Source of the DNA: DATCZS01 sp036525795
Lineage (GTDB): Bacteria; Actinomycetota; Acidimicrobiia; Spongiisociales; ZC4RG35
Length of the DNA stretch: 64,000 bases
Assembly: GCA_036525795.1 (NCBI GenBank)
Contig: DATCZS010000023.1
Coordinates: 13,316 to 77,315 of the forward strand
Direction of reading: 5' to 3'
In this document: positions 35,314 to 43,953 of the stretch, piece after piece
How the letters are laid out: the number at the start of each line of letters is the position of its first letter
Numbering within the stretch: the stretch's first letter is position 1
Notes under the pieces: model-generated
Told to the model about the DNA's origin: nothing
The model's database searches: none
The model's input: the letters and a program-made list of their open reading frames with translations, nothing else
Made by a program: the position numbers and the translations under genes

Positions 35314-35612
35314 TCGACCACTTTGTAGCGGGCCCTGACCACCTTGGTGAAGTACTGCACCACGGTCACGAACACCACGAGAGCTCCGAGAACGACCGTG
35401 GTCGGAACCAGGAACCGGGTCGTCCACGGCTCCTGGCCGGCTTCGACTCCGGCGCGGAGGTCGACCTCGACCGCAGGCTGATAGTCGCTCACCACTTCGG
35501 CACTCCCGCCACCGGGAGTTCCCTCGGGAGCTTCCTCTACCGCCGAGACCGAGGCCGCCAGCGTCAAGAACACCATCGCGAGCAGCGAAAACGAGACGAG
35601 TCGAAACCGCAT
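35310..35612 (-). CDS. Small secreted/membrane protein of unknown function
   Basis: A 100-residue protein with an N-terminal signal peptide-like segment (LVSFSLLAMVFLTLAASVSA), an acidic-to-polar middle of about 45 residues, and a C-terminal transmembrane helix (FLVPTTVVLGALVVFVTVVQYF) ending in a basic tail. Topology is an external loop anchored by the C-terminal helix. An in-frame TTG at 35633 is an alternative start. It overlaps the metalloprotease gene by 4 bp and lies 42 bp after rsrA. No family is recognised. Confidence 0.7.
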   Translation of the reverse strand: MRFRLVSFSLLAMVFLTLAASVSAVEEAPEGTPGGGSAEVVSDYQPAVEVDLRAGVEAGQEPWTTRFLVPTTVVLGALVVFVTVVQYFTKVVRARYKVVE

Positions 35613-35654
35613 ATGGAGCGGGAGACTACCCAATCAGACCTCGAAGGAGCGAAC

Positions 35655-35903
35655 TCATCGGTCCGAGATCAGACCTTCCGAACGGACCAGGGTGCGGAGC
35701 CGGTGAAGGACCTCGTCCGGCACCTCTTCCTGGAGATGGTTCCGCACGACGACCTTCAGCTTCTCCTCGAACTGGAATGAATCCCCGCACGGGGGACAGT
35801 CCTCGAGGTGGAAACGGATGCGGGCGATCACGTCTCGGTCGCCGAGCTCTCCGTCGAGGTACTCGTACATCCGGGCGAGCGCTTCATCGCAGTGTTCACT
35901 CAT
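35655..35903 (-). CDS. rsrA: Zinc-binding anti-sigma factor, RsrA-like (mycothiol system)
   Basis: An 82-residue ZAS-domain anti-sigma factor. The zinc ligands C5, H32, C36 and C39 (HxxxCxxC as FHLEDCPPC) match Streptomyces RsrA, in which thiol oxidation releases SigR. It overlaps the sigma gene by 8 bp, which enforces equal expression. The pair predicts a disulfide-stress regulon including mycothiol metabolism and Clp/Lon genes (family knowledge). No target promoter is identified with certainty here. Confidence 0.9.
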   Translation of the reverse strand: MSEHCDEALARMYEYLDGELGDRDVIARIRFHLEDCPPCGDSFQFEEKLKVVVRNHLQEEVPDEVLHRLRTLVRSEGLISDR

Positions 35904-36477
35904 CAGCCGTCACCTCATCCGGTACGAGCCCTCTGGTCTGTGCAAAACTCCACAACGCTCGCTGGAGCGCCTTTCTTCCCCGATGCAACCTGGACATCAC
36001 GGTGCCGATGGGGATGTCCAGAATCTCTGCGATCTCCTTGTAGGCGAATCCCTCGAGATCGGCGAGGAGTACGGGGAGCCGGAACGCCTCGGGAAGATCC
36101 TCGACCGCTCGCTTGATGTCGGCCTCGACCAGGCCCGACAGCACGGCATCCTCGGCGCTGCCAGACGCGGCGGCCGACTGATCTGCGCCTATCCGACGGT
36201 ACAGGTAGAGCTCCTCGAGGTCGCCCAGGTCGGTCTCGGTCGGTCGCCGTCGCTCACGGCGGTAGCGGTTGATGTAGGTGTTCGTGAGGATCCGGTAGAG
36301 CCACGCCTTGAGGTTGGTCCCCTCTGCGAAGGTGTGATACGCCCGATATGCCTTGAGGAAGGTCTCCTGAACCAGGTCTTCGGCGTCTGCCGGGTTCCGG
36401 GTCATGCGCATCGCCGCGGTGTACAGCTGGGGTGCGTACTGCATGGCGTCGCGTTCGAAGTTCGCCTGATCGGCCAC
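35896..36477 (-). CDS. sigR: ECF sigma factor, SigR/SigH-like
   Basis: A 193-residue ECF sigma factor. Region 2 is PADAEDLVQETFLKAYRAYH with the -10-recognition helix KAWLYRILTNTYINRYRRE. Region 4 is LADLEGFAYKEIAEILDIP with the -35-binding helix IGTVMSRLHRGRKAL. Sequence and partner gene place it with SigR of Streptomyces and SigH of Mycobacterium, which respond to thiol-oxidative stress. The GTG giving VADQANFERD is chosen. No Shine-Dalgarno is seen, and the frame is open for 21 more codons, so the start is uncertain. Confidence 0.9.
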   Translation of the reverse strand: MADQANFERDAMQYAPQLYTAAMRMTRNPADAEDLVQETFLKAYRAYHTFAEGTNLKAWLYRILTNTYINRYRRERRRPTETDLGDLEELYLYRRIGADQSAAASGSAEDAVLSGLVEADIKRAVEDLPEAFRLPVLLADLEGFAYKEIAEILDIPIGTVMSRLHRGRKALQRALWSFAQTRGLVPDEVTADE

Positions 36478-36534
36478 ACCCGGAGGGTAGTGCGCTCCAC
36501 GCCCGGGCCAGACAGGCGCCCGCCGACGACTGGG

Positions 36535-36540
36535 TATCAT
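36535..36540 (+). promoter_or_regulatory. Candidate -10 element of tRNA-Thr(CGT)
   Basis: TATCAT lies 10 nt before the first tRNA base. The -35 is weak (CAGACA at 36509, spacer too long). It is suitable for a stand-alone tRNA transcript divergent from sigR. Confidence 0.35.
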
Positions 36541-36550
36541 GTCGCCCCTC

Positions 36551-36625
36551 GCCGGAGTAGCTCAGGGGTAGAGCAACGCACTCGTAATGCGTAGGTCAGG
36601 GGTTCAAATCCCCTCTCCGGCTCCA
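36551..36625 (+). tRNA. tRNA-Thr (anticodon CGT)
   Basis: A complete cloverleaf. The acceptor GCCGGAG pairs with CTCCGGC, the anticodon stem is CGCA/TGCG, the loop CTCGTAA gives anticodon CGT (reads ACG), and the T-arm is GGGG TTCAAAT CCCC. CCA is encoded. The CCA overlaps the first unit of a heptanucleotide repeat array that starts right at the 3' end. Confidence 0.96.
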
Positions 36626-36733
36626 TCAGCGATCGGTCACCAGCGATCGGCCATCATCCACCTGCGATCAGGTATCGGCCATGTGAGACGTACGACGTGA
36701 GACGTGTGACGTGTGACGTGCGACGTGCGACGT
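36622..36733 (+). repeat. Heptanucleotide-phased repeat array A, downstream of tRNA-Thr
   Basis: Sixteen consecutive 7-base units run from the tRNA CCA end to 36733 in one phase. The first nine resemble GCGATCR/GCCATCR (gcgatcg, gccatca, gcgatca). The last seven resemble GAGACGT (gagacgt, acgacgt, gtgacgt, gcgacgt). The array fills the space between the tRNA and the convergent holB 3' end. It shares unit types, phase and order with the array at 63821-64000 and partly with 59847-59874. Confidence 0.85.
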
Positions 36734-36760
36734 GCGTTCCAGCCCACCGGGCTGTCCGCC

Positions 36761-37804
36761 CTATTCGACCGCTCCCAGCTCGGTGAACAGGTTGGCGAGC
36801 AGGAGCTGGGGCCGCAGATTGGCCTGCAGGTCGGCGATTGCGTCGAGCACCAGTTCGGCGCTGCGCACCGCCTGGGCGGGCGAGACCACGGTGAGCGAGG
36901 ACACCGCCACATCGGTGTTGCGGATGGGCCCGCCGTACTGCACTGCGGCGGCATCGCCGTACCACGTCGCCAGGATCTCCAGCCCGCTCATCATCAGCGC
37001 ACTGCGCGCCCTGCGCTTGGCCCGATCGAGTTGGTCGCTCGATTGGTCAGGAGACTCGGCGACCGCCCGGTCGACCAGTGGATCGGCGGCGGCGAGCATC
37101 TCCTGGGCCAGGAGGAAGGACTCACCGGGTCGATCCGTGACTCGATGAGGGACCGACAGCCAGCCGGCTCGAAACTCCCCGATGTCGGGTGTCGAGATCA
37201 GGGCGAGGGCGAGCCCCGGGCGCCCTCCGGTCATGGCGGCGAGGGCGGATGCCCTCTCCGTGTCGACCCCGAGCGACTCCATGGCCGCGCGAATGTCCGA
37301 GTCTCCCACCCGACCGAAATGCACCGTGCGGCACCTGCTGGCCACCGTGGAAGGGAGGTGGTCTTCCGACTCGGCCACCAGGATGAAGACCGTCGATGCG
37401 GTGGGCTCTTCCAGCGTCTTGAGAAGGGCGTTCGCCGCCTGCTCGGTCACATTCGAGGCCTCCTCGAACAGGAACACCTTGCGGTCTCCCTCGACGGGCG
37501 ACATCACTGCCTGCTGCACGGTGGTGCGAGCCTGCTCGACCCCCAGGCTCTGGCGCCCTTCGGGACGGATCACCGACAGATCGGGGTGGTTCCCCGAGTC
37601 CACCCGGCGACACGAGCGGCAGGGCTCCTCATGACGAACCGCCTCCGGACACAGCAGCAGCTTGGCGAACGCCCTGGCCACCGTGGTCTTGCCGACTCCG
37701 GCGACTCCGGTGAAGAGATACGCGTTGGCGGGAGCGCCCGCCTCTCGCCTCAACAGCGCAACCGCCCTGGTGTGCCCGATGATCCCCGAGAAGACGTCCG
37801 TCAC
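36761..37804 (-). CDS. holB: DNA polymerase III delta' subunit
   Basis: A 347-residue clamp-loader subunit of the AAA family. It has Walker A GVAGVGKTT near residue 30, a zinc-module-like Cys cluster (CPEAVRHEEPCRSC), the Walker B-like segment KVFLFEEASNVTEQAANALL, and sensor/arginine-finger region LPSTVASRCRTVHF (the SRC motif). The C-terminal collar domain is divergent. The GTG start overlaps tmk by 4 bp. tmk-holB is a widely conserved pair. The stop faces the repeat array downstream of tRNA-Thr. Confidence 0.92.
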   Translation of the reverse strand: MTDVFSGIIGHTRAVALLRREAGAPANAYLFTGVAGVGKTTVARAFAKLLLCPEAVRHEEPCRSCRRVDSGNHPDLSVIRPEGRQSLGVEQARTTVQQAVMSPVEGDRKVFLFEEASNVTEQAANALLKTLEEPTASTVFILVAESEDHLPSTVASRCRTVHFGRVGDSDIRAAMESLGVDTERASALAAMTGGRPGLALALISTPDIGEFRAGWLSVPHRVTDRPGESFLLAQEMLAAADPLVDRAVAESPDQSSDQLDRAKRRARSALMMSGLEILATWYGDAAAVQYGGPIRNTDVAVSSLTVVSPAQAVRSAELVLDAIADLQANLRPQLLLANLFTELGAVE

Positions 37805-38391
37805 TCGATCGCCCCCAGGATCCGGCCGGCGATCTCTTGAGGAGTGCCGCGGGCCTCGATCGCCATCACCCGTCTGTCGGTTGCGACGAGGAGCCGGTAG
37901 GCCGACGCCACCGCCCGCTGGAACTCCAAGCCGGTCGAACTGATGCGATCCGCTCCGTCCTCCCGCCCCAAGCCGACCTCGGGGTCGATGTCGAGCACAA
38001 CGACCACGTCGGGAAGACACCCCTGGAGCACCGCCTCGTTGAGCCGTCGCACCGGCTCGATCCCGAGACCTCTGGCACCGCCCTGGTAGGCGAGAGAGGA
38101 GTAGTACGAGCGATCGGAGATCACCCACGCTCCTTCGGCCAGCGCCGGCGCCACGACTTCCGCCACCAGCTGGGCCCGCGCCGCCGCGAACAGGGCCGCC
38201 TCGGCCCACGGGGTCATGTCGACCGAATGGAGGAGCACGCGGCGGATCTCCTCGCCGAGCTCCGTTCCTCCTGGTTCCCGCACCACGACCGACTTCGAAC
38301 CCCGATCGTCGATCAACTGGGCCAGGGCGACGGCCACCGTGCTCTTGCCGGCCCCTTCGACCCCCTCCAGCGCCACATACCGATTCGTCAC
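37801..38391 (-). CDS. tmk: Thymidylate kinase
   Basis: A 196-residue dTMP kinase, essential for dTTP supply. The P-loop is LEGVEGAGKST (residues 8-18), the DR(Y/F)/EPGG motif is VVVREPGGTELGE, and SDRSYYSSLAYQGGARG is the LID/substrate region. The GTG start overlaps the MFS gene stop by 4 bp, and holB overlaps its end by 4 bp, so MFS-tmk-holB form one operon. Confidence 0.95.
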   Translation of the reverse strand: MTNRYVALEGVEGAGKSTVAVALAQLIDDRGSKSVVVREPGGTELGEEIRRVLLHSVDMTPWAEAALFAAARAQLVAEVVAPALAEGAWVISDRSYYSSLAYQGGARGLGIEPVRRLNEAVLQGCLPDVVVVLDIDPEVGLGREDGADRISSTGLEFQRAVASAYRLLVATDRRVMAIEARGTPQEIAGRILGAIE

Positions 38392-39788
38392 TCGCCCCTG
38401 CTCCTGCGATCTCCGCGCATCCAGGTCAAGGCGTCCCCGGCGTCGCGCAACGTGCGGTAGTCACCCTCGTCGAGTGGTTCCCCGCGTAGCTCGGCGCGCA
38501 CCGCCCACAGCGCTCCTCCTCCCGACAGGACGATGACGACCCCGGCGGCCAGGATCACGGTCCTGACGCCGCTCTGGAGTACCCCGGGGAAGCGGCCATC
38601 GAGGGCCGCCGCCCCCACGCCTGCGAGCCCGAATGAAACCAGCAGCGCCACCCGCACGGCGGCATAGAGCACGGCGAACGTCCTCCCTCTGATGTCGTCG
38701 GTGATCACGGCGTGGAGGTGGGTGAAGCCGGTGACGTACGCCACTCCGGTTCCGGCACCGGCGAGGAACACCCATCCTGCGGCGCCCGCCACCGTAGAGG
38801 TGAAGGCTGCGAGCGCGATCGCGCCCCCGGTGACCACCAGCGCCAGTGCGAACACCGCCTGCCGCCGCTCGATCCGGCGGCCCAATGCGGTCATGGTCCC
38901 CATCCCCAAGCCGACCCCGATGCCCAAGGTGGTGACGATGACGCCGTACCCGGAGTCGCCGCCCTTCAAGACCTGCGCGCTGAAGGGCTGCCCGAGCACG
39001 AAGAGCGCTCCACCACCCAGGAGCCCGAAGGCCATGCCCACGATCATCCGCCGCACGGCGTGGAAGCTGGCGATGAATCGGAACCCGTCCGCCATGTCCC
39101 GGAGGGGCGCCCGGAGGTCGAAGGTCCCCCGCGCCCTTCGCTCCTTCACAATCTCCAGTCGTTGGAGCGGGATCGTGAGCACGATCAACCCTGATACGAC
39201 GAAGGTGATCGCATCGAAGGCGAACGCGCTCGAGGTGGCGGCACCCGACCCGAACACCCGGAACGTGCCCTCACCCAATTCGGCGAACAGGGCGAACACC
39301 GCCGCCCCGAGGGGCGCCGTGCCATACGCACCGAGGAGGTTCAGTCCGTTGGCCGCCATCAGATGCCTGGCGGGCACCAACTGTGGCACCACCGCCTCGC
39401 GGGCAGGCTGACGCATGAGAGAGAGCACCTCGATGGCGAACGTGATCACGAACAGGTCGCGGAAGTTGCCGACGAAGACGAGGACCAGCACGAGCACGGC
39501 CCGACCCATGTCGGCCACCACCATCGTCTTCTTGCGGTCCCACCGGTCGGCGAGCACCCCGCCGATCATGCCGATCGCCACACCGGGCAGGATTCGCGCC
39601 ACCAGTGGCACCAGGATCCCCAGCGACGCCGCCCTCCCGCCTCCGGCGATCTCCGCAGCAAGAGAGAAGGTGGCGAAGAGAGTCACCCAGTCCCCGAGGC
39701 TCGAGACCGACGACGCCCACCACAGCCGGGCGAACGGCCCACGCCGAATCAGTTCGCTGCCAGAGATGCGCTCGATCTTCGGATCCAC
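38388..39788 (-). CDS. MFS transporter (MFS_3/enterobactin-exporter-like)
   Basis: A 466-residue major facilitator protein with about twelve hydrophobic helices. It starts near FARLWWASSVSSLGDWVTLF, typical of the MFS_3 (EntS-like) branch, and has the loop motif GVLADRWDRKKTMVVADMGRA between helices 2 and 3. The substrate is unknown, and drug or metabolite efflux is usual. The start is the GTG 8 nt after a TAnnnT hexamer; without an SD, the transcript may be leaderless. It is the first gene of the MFS-tmk-holB operon, divergent from topA across 226 bp, which contain the promoters and nothing else recognisable. Confidence 0.85.
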   Translation of the reverse strand: MDPKIERISGSELIRRGPFARLWWASSVSSLGDWVTLFATFSLAAEIAGGGRAASLGILVPLVARILPGVAIGMIGGVLADRWDRKKTMVVADMGRAVLVLVLVFVGNFRDLFVITFAIEVLSLMRQPAREAVVPQLVPARHLMAANGLNLLGAYGTAPLGAAVFALFAELGEGTFRVFGSGAATSSAFAFDAITFVVSGLIVLTIPLQRLEIVKERRARGTFDLRAPLRDMADGFRFIASFHAVRRMIVGMAFGLLGGGALFVLGQPFSAQVLKGGDSGYGVIVTTLGIGVGLGMGTMTALGRRIERRQAVFALALVVTGGAIALAAFTSTVAGAAGWVFLAGAGTGVAYVTGFTHLHAVITDDIRGRTFAVLYAAVRVALLVSFGLAGVGAAALDGRFPGVLQSGVRTVILAAGVVIVLSGGGALWAVRAELRGEPLDEGDYRTLRDAGDALTWMRGDRRSRGE

Positions 39789-39795
39789 AAGATGG

Positions 39796-39801
39796 AGGGT
39801 A
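39796..39801 (-). promoter_or_regulatory. Candidate -10 element of the MFS-tmk-holB operon
   Basis: TACCCT on the minus strand ends 7 nt before the chosen GTG, and there is no Shine-Dalgarno sequence. No clear -35. Confidence 0.3.
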
Positions 39802-39977
39802 TCGACCGCAATGACGCATGGAGACTCCGTGTACGAGAAGCCCGGGAATCCGCACCCGGGGGATGACGAGGCCGCGACTCGTGACATCGACGCCCGCGGA
39901 TCGCTCGGAAGGACGCCGCCACCCCGCGCCGGCAGGGCCGGAAGCCGGTCCCGACCGCCTCGGACGGTCCGCTCTCC

Positions 39978-40006
39978 TTGACCCGTCTCTCGCATTGCCG
40001 TAGCTT
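39978..40006 (+). promoter_or_regulatory. topA promoter, probably leaderless
   Basis: -35 TTGACC (39978-39983), a 17-bp spacer, and -10 TAGCTT (40001-40006). The expected start of transcription is about 7 bases later, within one or two bases of the GTG codon at 40015. No Shine-Dalgarno is possible in the remaining space. Confidence 0.7.
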
Positions 40007-40014
40007 GCCGCACC

Positions 40015-42585
40015 GTGGTCAAGGCTCTCGTCATCGTCGAATCCCCCACAAAGGCCCGTTCGATCGGCCAGTTCCTGCGCGCCATCGGCACCGGGGACGA
40101 CGTGCAGGTCGAGGCGTCGATGGGGCACATCCGCGATCTGCCCGGCTCCGCCAAGGATCTGCCCGAGCGCTACAAGAAGGAACCCTGGTCATACCTCGCG
40201 GTGAACGTCGAGGAGGACTTCCAGCCGATCTACGTGGTGTCCACCAAGTCCCGAGACCGCGTGAAGAAGCTGAAACAGCTCCTGGCCGACGCCGACGAGC
40301 TGTACCTCGCAACGGACGAGGATCGCGAAGGTGAGGCGATCGCCTGGCATCTCACCCAGGTGCTCAAGCCGAAGGTGCCGGTGAAGCGCATGGTGTTTCA
40401 CGAGATCACCGAGTCGGCCATCCGCGAGGCCTTCGAGCATCCGCGCCAGCTCGACGACCGGCTCGTCGAGGCACAGGAGGCGCGCAGGGTGCTCGACCGC
40501 CTCGTCGGATACGACGTGTCGCGGGTGCTCTGGCTCAAGGTGAGCCGCGGCCTGTCCGCCGGTCGCGTCCAGTCGGTGGCGGTGCGCATCGTGGTGGAGC
40601 GCGAACGGGAGCGGATGGCCTTCCGGAACGCCTCCTACTGGGACATCGAAGGCACCTTTGAGGGGAGCTCGGTGCAATTCGGCGGGACCCTGGTGGCCGT
40701 CGACGGGACCAGAGTGGCAACCGGGAAGGACTTCTCTTCCACCGGTGAGGCGAACCCCTCGGCGATCGTGCTCGACGAGACAGACGCCACCCGGCTCGCC
40801 GAGTCGCTCGAGTCCTCGTCGTTCTCGGTCAGATCGACCGACACCAAGCCCTACACCCGGCGGCCGTATCCGCCGTTCCGTACGTCCACCCTGCAACAGG
40901 AGGCCGGGCGCAAGCTCCGCTTCTCGGCACAGCGCACGATGTCTGTCGCCCAGCGGCTCTACGAGAACGGGTACATCACATACATGCGAACCGACTCGGT
41001 GACGCTGTCCGAGTCGGCGACGAGCGCCGCCCGCAGCGCGATCCGCACACAGTATGGAGATGCGTACGTCCCCGAACATCCCCGGGTCTACTCCTCCAAG
41101 GCCAAGAACGCCCAGGAGGCCCACGAGGCGATCCGACCGGCGGGGGACCAGTGGAAGACCCCCGCCCAGGTGCAGGCAGCGCTGGGAGGCGACGAAGCCA
41201 GGCTCTACGAACTGGTGTGGAGGCGCACCCTCGCCAGTCAGATGCCAGACGCCCGCGGCGAGAGCATGTCCATCAGGCTGGCGGCCACTGCGGCTGACGG
41301 CCGCGACGCAGAATTCTCCGCCTCCGGCCGGGTGATCCACTTCCCCGGGTTCCTCAAGGTGTACGTCGAGTCTCTCGACGATCCGGACGCCGAGGCCGAC
41401 GACACCGAACGCCCCCTCCCCGCTCTCGGCGAAGGCGACGCGGTGACGGCGATCGCCCTCGAACCGCAAGGCCACGAGACCCAGCCGCCGCGCAGATACA
41501 CCGAGGCTTCGCTCGTCCAGCGGCTCGAGGAGCTCGGCGTCGGCCGCCCCTCCACCTACGCCTCGATCATGACGCGCATCCAGGACGCCGGATACATCTT
41601 CAAGCGTGGACAGGCACTGATTCCCACGTTCACCGCGTTCGCCGTCGTGACCCTGCTGGAGCAGAACTTCCCGAATCTGGTCGACTACGCCTTCACCGCT
41701 CGCATGGAAGACGACCTCGACCTCATCGCATCCGGGGAGGAAGACCGAGTTCCATGGCTCACGCGGTTCTACCTCGGCGAGACCGGGCTGAAGCAGACCA
41801 TCGAGGACAAGCTGGGCGAGATCGATGCCCGGGCGGTCAACTCCATTCCGATCGGCACGGACGGGGAAGGACGCGACATCGTGGCGCGGGTCGGCCGGTA
41901 CGGTCCGTACGTCGAGCGCAGCCCGGAAGAACGCGCATCGATTCCAGACGACGTCGCCCCGGACGAACTCACCGTGGTCCTGGCCGGTGAGCTCATCGAG
42001 ACCCAGACCCGCGGCGACAAGATCCTCGGCACCGACCCCGAATCCGGACTGGTGGTGCTCGGTCGCACAGGGAGGTTCGGGCCATATGTACAGCTCGGCG
42101 AGGCGGACGAGGGGTCGAAAGACAAACCAAGGCGCGCCAGTCTCTTCAAGACGATGGAGCTCGACGCACTGAGCCTCGATCAGGCGCTTCAGCTGCTGTC
42201 GCTCCCGAGAACGGTGGGAACCGATCCCGATGGGGTCGCGATCCTCGCTCTCAACGGCCGGTACGGCCCGTACATCCAGCGGGGCGACGACCGGCGCAGC
42301 CTGGAGAGCGAAGACCAACTGTTCACCCTGACCCTCGACGGGGCGCTCGAACTCCTCGCCCAGCCGCCCCGCCGTCGGGGACGGCAGGCGGCCGGACCCC
42401 TTCGCGAACTGGGCCAAGACCCTGTGTCCAAGAAGGCCGTCACCGTACGCACCGGCCGCTACGGGCCGTATGTCACCGACGGCGAGGTGAACGCCTCGCT
42501 TCGCAAGGGTGACGAACCCGAGACGATCACGCTCGAACGCGCCGGCGAGTTGCTCCAGGCGAGGCGGGACCGGCTCGGGAAGTGA
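40015..42585 (+). CDS. topA: DNA topoisomerase I
   Basis: An 856-residue type IA topoisomerase that relaxes negative supercoils. The TOPRIM domain starts ALVIVESPTKARSIG and includes LATDEDREGEAIAWHL. The catalytic tyrosine is Y323 in ITYMRTDSVTLS. The C-terminal part has no Cys zinc fingers but several Topo_C repeats, each centred on GRYGPYV or GRFGPYV, as in actinobacterial enzymes. The GTG start sits about 8 nt after the -10 element. topA is divergent from the MFS-tmk-holB operon. Confidence 0.97.
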   Translation: MVKALVIVESPTKARSIGQFLRAIGTGDDVQVEASMGHIRDLPGSAKDLPERYKKEPWSYLAVNVEEDFQPIYVVSTKSRDRVKKLKQLLADADELYLATDEDREGEAIAWHLTQVLKPKVPVKRMVFHEITESAIREAFEHPRQLDDRLVEAQEARRVLDRLVGYDVSRVLWLKVSRGLSAGRVQSVAVRIVVERERERMAFRNASYWDIEGTFEGSSVQFGGTLVAVDGTRVATGKDFSSTGEANPSAIVLDETDATRLAESLESSSFSVRSTDTKPYTRRPYPPFRTSTLQQEAGRKLRFSAQRTMSVAQRLYENGYITYMRTDSVTLSESATSAARSAIRTQYGDAYVPEHPRVYSSKAKNAQEAHEAIRPAGDQWKTPAQVQAALGGDEARLYELVWRRTLASQMPDARGESMSIRLAATAADGRDAEFSASGRVIHFPGFLKVYVESLDDPDAEADDTERPLPALGEGDAVTAIALEPQGHETQPPRRYTEASLVQRLEELGVGRPSTYASIMTRIQDAGYIFKRGQALIPTFTAFAVVTLLEQNFPNLVDYAFTARMEDDLDLIASGEEDRVPWLTRFYLGETGLKQTIEDKLGEIDARAVNSIPIGTDGEGRDIVARVGRYGPYVERSPEERASIPDDVAPDELTVVLAGELIETQTRGDKILGTDPESGLVVLGRTGRFGPYVQLGEADEGSKDKPRRASLFKTMELDALSLDQALQLLSLPRTVGTDPDGVAILALNGRYGPYIQRGDDRRSLESEDQLFTLTLDGALELLAQPPRRRGRQAAGPLRELGQDPVSKKAVTVRTGRYGPYVTDGEVNASLRKGDEPETITLERAGELLQARRDRLGK

Positions 42586-42645
42586 CCTTTCGCCCCCCTG
42601 GCCGCCACCGGTGCCCGGGTCGTCGGGGCTCCCGCGGCGCAGGCC

Positions 42646-43365
42646 TCAGTGGGCCCGAAGGTCGAGAACGGTTCCGTTCTCGACCGCCGGATCGTGGATG
42701 ACCTTCCACAATCTCGCGGCGACATCGTCGGCGTCGGCCAGCTCTCCCTCCTCGTGCATGCGATGGAAGCGCTCGACACGGGGGAACCGTTCCGCCGGAG
42801 TTCGGCGGATGTGCTCCTGCATGGCGGTCGCCACCACGCCGGGGGCCACCGCCAGCACCTTCACCGGAACCGGCTGACGCACCTGCTCGGCGCCCACGGT
42901 CCGCACCCATTGGTCGATCGCCGCCTTGCCGGCTCCGTATGACGACCAACCCTCGTACGCGGTCCGCGCCGCACCCGAACTGAGCATCACGACGCATCCG
43001 GCGAGGCCATGGCGGTTCAGCACACCCACGAACGAGGCACCGAGCACCTGCGGCGCCGCCGAGTTGAGCAGCACATTCGCCCTGTAGGCGTCCGGATCGA
43101 CGAGCCCGGCCGGGCCGATCGGGACCAGCGTGGCGGCGGCATGGATCAGGTCGACGTGCTCCCAATGCCCGCCGGTCGCAAGCTCCTCAATCCACTCCGC
43201 CACCACCGGCCAGGTCGCCGGATCGGCCAAGTCGGCGGTCAGAACTCGATCGGCGGACGACCCCCTGCGGCTCACCGCCGCCACCACCTCGCCTCTCGCC
43301 CGGGCTGCGTGTGCCACCGCCCGACCGATTCCCGCCGACGCACCGGTCACCACCGTGAGCCTCAT
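42646..43365 (-). CDS. Short-chain dehydrogenase/reductase (benzil/sepiapterin-reductase-like)
   Basis: A 239-residue classical SDR. Cofactor motif TGASAGIG (residues 7-14), NVLLNSAAP in place of the NAG-like strand, catalytic Ser in VMLSSGAA and YGAGK for the YxxxK pair. Overall it resembles the YueD/sepiapterin-reductase branch that reduces diketones or pterins. Whether it touches pterin metabolism here is open. It converges with topA, 60 bp away, and is otherwise monocistronic. Confidence 0.85.
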   Translation of the reverse strand: MRLTVVTGASAGIGRAVAHAARARGEVVAAVSRRGSSADRVLTADLADPATWPVVAEWIEELATGGHWEHVDLIHAAATLVPIGPAGLVDPDAYRANVLLNSAAPQVLGASFVGVLNRHGLAGCVVMLSSGAARTAYEGWSSYGAGKAAIDQWVRTVGAEQVRQPVPVKVLAVAPGVVATAMQEHIRRTPAERFPRVERFHRMHEEGELADADDVAARLWKVIHDPAVENGTVLDLRAH

Positions 43366-43446
43366 CTGCGCACCCTATCCGGCTCAGGCGACCATCGCCT
43401 CTGGTCGGCTCCCGAGCACCCGGAGACGATGAAACGGGAGGTGACC

Positions 43447-43953
43447 ATGAAGCGGCTGATGAAGTCCCTTCTCACCGCGCTCATCGTGCTGGCGGCCTTC
43501 GAACTGACCCTGGTGATCGTCTTCCGCCGCGGCAACGAAGAGACGATGAGAAAGATCGCCCGCTGGAACCGCCGGTACCTCAACCCGGCGATGCTCAGGA
43601 TGGCGGGCCGGCCCAACTGGTACGCATCGTCGATCCACCACCTCGGGCGCACCACGGGGAACGCCCACGAAACCCCGGTGTGGGCGCACGAGGTGCCCGG
43701 CGGGTTCGTGGTACCGCTTCCGTATGGAACGGCGGTCGACTGGCTTCGCAACCTGGAGGCGGCCGGGGCGGGGTCGATGATTCACAAAGGGAGCGTGTTC
43801 CGGCTCACCAACCCGACCGTGATCGACCGTCGAACCGCCTTCGCCCAGCTCGGGCGAAGGGAGCGAGTCCGCTACCGCATCTTCGGCGTGACGCACTTCG
43901 CCCGCGTGGAGGTCGGAGAAGTGAAGACCGACGTGCTGGGGAAGACCGGCTAG
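43447..43953 (+). CDS. Deazaflavin (F420)-dependent nitroreductase-family protein with N-terminal anchor
   Basis: A 168-residue protein. An N-terminal hydrophobic helix (LLTALIVLAAFELTLVIVF) is followed by a DUF385/Ddn-like split-barrel domain: NPAMLRMAGRPNWYASSIHH, GRTTGNAHETPVWAHEVPGG and YGTAVDWLRNLEAAG. Such proteins bind F420 or related cofactors and reduce quinones or nitro compounds. The ATG is chosen for the SD GGGAGG. It converges with the MBL gene, and the two stop codons share the palindrome CTAG. Confidence 0.8.
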   Translation: MKRLMKSLLTALIVLAAFELTLVIVFRRGNEETMRKIARWNRRYLNPAMLRMAGRPNWYASSIHHLGRTTGNAHETPVWAHEVPGGFVVPLPYGTAVDWLRNLEAAGAGSMIHKGSVFRLTNPTVIDRRTAFAQLGRRERVRYRIFGVTHFARVEVGEVKTDVLGKTG

